A DNA stretch of 38,736 bases, from contig QNFR01000011.1 of NCBI GenBank assembly GCA_003646405.1, positions 1-38,736 on the forward strand, in the 5' to 3' direction. Within the stretch, counting starts at the first letter, position 1. Each line of letters starts with the position of its first letter. The DNA is from Gammaproteobacteria bacterium. GTDB lineage: Bacteria; Pseudomonadota; Gammaproteobacteria; Pseudomonadales; Halieaceae. A program made the translations under genes and the position numbers. The notes beneath the pieces were generated by a model. That model saw only the letters and a program-made list of their open reading frames with translations. It had not been told where the DNA came from and made no database searches. Positions 37,230 to 38,736 of the stretch are shown here, piece after piece.

Positions 37230-37619
37230 ATGTTACCGCCTCGTTGGCGTATTTTCCTACCTGTGGGATATATGGCTTTCCTGCTTCTGCTGTCATCCAT
37301 TCCCGGTGATACACCGCCCGACAACCTGGTGGGGATGGTGTTTCGGTGGGTTGAACCCGGTTGGCAGAACCTGCTGCATGTCCCACTCTATGCAGGATTG
37401 ACCGCGTGTTGGCTGTGGGCTCTGGCCGGGTATCCGCTGGGCCATCGCTACCGCCTGGCCACCGCCTTTGTGCTGACTGTGCTGTGGGCGATCGTGGATG
37501 AAACCTACCAGATGGGTGTCCCCGGACGATATGGATCACTGACAGACCTGGCACTGAATATGCTCGGGGCCTGCTGCGCAATCATGTATGCCAACCATAG
37601 AGTCACGCGCGACAGCTAA
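37230..37619 (+). CDS. VanZ-like membrane protein
   Basis: 129 residues with about four hydrophobic segments. SSIPGDTPPDN in the first loop, then WQNLLHVPLYAGLTACW and AIVDETYQMGVPGRYGSLTDLALNMLGACC, the latter matching the DE-x-x-Q...R-x-x-S-x-x-D-x-x-x-N-x-x-G signature of VanZ-like proteins. The family includes the teicoplanin-resistance accessory protein but most members are uncharacterised. It starts directly after the coiled-coil gene stop (TAA ATG), so the two are probably cotranslated. Confidence 0.85.
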   Translation: MLPPRWRIFLPVGYMAFLLLLSSIPGDTPPDNLVGMVFRWVEPGWQNLLHVPLYAGLTACWLWALAGYPLGHRYRLATAFVLTVLWAIVDETYQMGVPGRYGSLTDLALNMLGACCAIMYANHRVTRDS

Positions 37620-37637
37620 AAAAACCACCCTACCCGA

Positions 37638-37958
37638 ATGGCACTGACTCAAGCGAAATACCACGGTCTCCGCGCCGCCGTACAATCCGTCGGCAACACG
37701 AGGTTTCTTTCCTCGGGGAATGTGCCAAAACTTCCATTAGCAGATTGCGCCTCAACGGCATGCAATTGCAGTTATATTCGTCATGAGGATCGACGCACTT
37801 CGCAGGGGGATCGAAGGGCACCCTTCAGTATACGAACGGATCTATATAACCTTGCCACGGAGTCGGAACGCCGCGTAAAAAAAGGCCGTCGCGAGAGTGA
37901 CTGGTCAGGCAACGCCGCATCAGATTTGGATTACGCAGATTTTGAGTGGACAACCTGA
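37638..37958 (+). CDS. small protein with Cys cluster and Arg-Arg motifs (paralogue 2)
   Basis: 106 residues, 18 bases after the VanZ-like gene. KYHGLRAAVQSVGNTRFLSS, PKLPLADCASTACNCSYIRH, EDRRTSQGDRR and SERRVKKGRRESDW match paralogue 1 at 34823-35257 position by position. It lacks the N-terminal membrane anchor of paralogue 1. The DNA of the Cys/His core is also similar, pointing to duplication. Function unknown. Confidence 0.7.
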   Translation: MALTQAKYHGLRAAVQSVGNTRFLSSGNVPKLPLADCASTACNCSYIRHEDRRTSQGDRRAPFSIRTDLYNLATESERRVKKGRRESDWSGNAASDLDYADFEWTT

Positions 37959-38027
37959 TGTGCATCCGTAGATGTCAATATTTTGCTGAACCGTCGTTCC
38001 CGGGCAGCAGGGCCATCGCTGATTAAG

Positions 38028-38062
38028 GTCATCCCCGCGTAGGGGGCGTTCCGGAATGACGA
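38028..38062. repeat. partial GTCATCCCCGCG palindromic element
   Basis: GTCATCCCCGCG at 38029 is followed 21 bases later by an inverted GGAATGAC. It is a shortened copy of the element complete at 24725-24816 and 33501-33570, located after the paralogue 2 gene and before the convergent pyrophosphatase gene. Confidence 0.6.
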
Positions 38063-38085
38063 AAACCGCCATAATCGGAGGTTCC

Positions 38086-38577
38086 CTAGAAACCGATCTT
38101 CGGCCGCTGACAGCTATCTGTTAGCGGTACCGCCCGTGCAATCGCCGTCGTGGCCTCTCCCCAACCGTCGCAGCGCGAGCGCCCTGCCTGGCCGCGCACA
38201 ACGTTGAGCAGTCCCTTGCAAAAGGCGTAGATGTTGAAAAACAGCAACAGGTTTCGACGGTCTCTGGAAGTAATGGGTTTAGTGGCACAAATCAGTTTGT
38301 CATCAGACATAAAGCGCTCTGACAAACCTACCGACCCATAGGCGTTGACCCGCACCCTGCTTCCGGCGGCCAGGCGCGGACCCAGTACGACCGCATCCAG
38401 GAAGTCTCCCTCGCCGCCTATGTACTGGTGTATTGAGCCATAGTTATAAGGGCAGGGAAACGGCGACACGAAATCGACATGCCCGGTGCTGCCTCGCTTG
38501 AGAAAGCTGCCCCGGGGGATTTCGATGACTACCTCCACGCTGGGTAGTGGTTGTTGCGGACTCGCTACAGATACCAT
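38086..38577 (-). CDS. divergent family I inorganic pyrophosphatase-like protein
   Basis: About 163 residues from ATG 38577 (GTG 38625 is also in frame). VVIEIPRGSFLK, CPYNYGSIHQYIGGEGDFLDAVVLG and MSDDKLICATKPI correspond to the soluble pyrophosphatase core. The canonical DGDPxD metal motif is EGDFLD here, so the first Asp is Glu, and the following DxxxxD loop is altered; E. coli enzyme is 176 residues, and this one has a different C-terminus. It may still hydrolyse pyrophosphate or a related phosphoanhydride; that is not proven. Confidence 0.75.
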   Translation of the reverse strand: MVSVASPQQPLPSVEVVIEIPRGSFLKRGSTGHVDFVSPFPCPYNYGSIHQYIGGEGDFLDAVVLGPRLAAGSRVRVNAYGSVGLSERFMSDDKLICATKPITSRDRRNLLLFFNIYAFCKGLLNVVRGQAGRSRCDGWGEATTAIARAVPLTDSCQRPKIGF

Positions 38578-38674
38578 AACAGACAATCTATCGTGGGCGA
38601 CCAAAAGCTGCAACCCACCACTCACCGAATGTCGTCAGCAATGGGAGAGGCTTGCCCCAGAAAACTGCTGGCCG

Positions 38675-38736
38675 CTATTCCTCTGTGGGCACTACTACTT
38701 CCCCGAGCAACAGGTAGTCGGTCATATCTGCATCTC
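38675..38736 (-). CDS. possible C-terminal end of a gene running in from the right
   Basis: A minus-strand frame open from the window edge reads DADMTDYLLLGEVVVPTEE and stops at 38675. The acidic, regular composition suggests a real C-terminus, but 19 residues are too few to identify it. Confidence 0.3.
   Translation of the reverse strand, partial: DADMTDYLLLGEVVVPTEE

Noticed and set aside
38625-38736. plus-strand start of a secreted protein at the window end
   Set aside because: A hydrophobic stretch follows an ATG near 38634, but there is no ribosome site and the frame is cut after 34 codons; the minus-strand C-terminus reading is slightly better.

Overview
The window reads as chromosome of a gammaproteobacterium. 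The gene order alaC-hom-thrC-recJ, dsbC, xerD, the rpsP-rimM-trmD-rplS operon, ffh with a CcsA-like gene and a CorC-like gene next to it, and prfB-lysS is the arrangement I know from Pseudomonas and relatives. The protein style and the dense small dispersed repeats suggest a marine Cellvibrionales/Halieaceae-type organism; that narrower placement is an inference. Coding density is high, and there is no phage, insertion sequence with an intact transposase, or CRISPR array.

Layout. 1-2.7 kb: 5' part of guaB and divergent xseA, separated by a 158-bp MITE-like repeat. 2.9-7.2 kb: a signalling block with a Crp/Fnr-type regulator facing away from a three-gene overlapping operon (receiver-adenylate cyclase, stand-alone receiver, membrane histidine kinase). 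7.1-24.6 kb: the conserved core, almost all on the minus strand (lipoprotein, lysS, prfB with programmed frameshift, a heavy-metal permease, recJ, thrC, hom, alaC, dsbC, xerD, rplS, trmD, rimM, rpsP, ffh), closed by the plus-strand CcsA-like gene. 24.9-30.4 kb: CorC-like transporter, DUF1289 protein, gamma carbonic anhydrase, a decayed NIF3/NudL remnant, tgt, queA, a small acidic-tailed protein, and tRNA-Leu(CAA). 30.5-38.7 kb: accessory DNA: a dead ParE toxin gene, an ExeA/GspA-type ATPase, a 443-residue membrane-anchored unknown, an orphan TAXI-type binding protein, two related small Cys/Arg-Arg proteins, a coiled-coil protein with exact 18-residue repeats, a VanZ-like membrane protein and a divergent inorganic pyrophosphatase.

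The most notable observations are three. First, three proteins of the last 8 kb (the ATPase and both small proteins) share an Arg-Arg-rich C-terminal signature, and the two small proteins also share a Cys-x4-Cys-x-Cys motif; they flank the 18-residue-repeat protein and VanZ-like gene, so this may be an uncharacterised envelope-associated gene set. Second, the window carries several deletion scars: a MerR-family regulator reduced to its two ends but with its 19-bp-spacer promoter intact before a metal permease, a NIF3-NudL fusion remnant, and a ParE gene with two stops. Third, repeats have entered or abut functional places: the xseA leader, the trmD-rplS operon, the ffh-rpsP gap, the queA reading frame, and the 5' end of the 443-residue gene.

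All calls rest on reading the sequence and remembered family features; no database search was run. Identity values were counted by eye.
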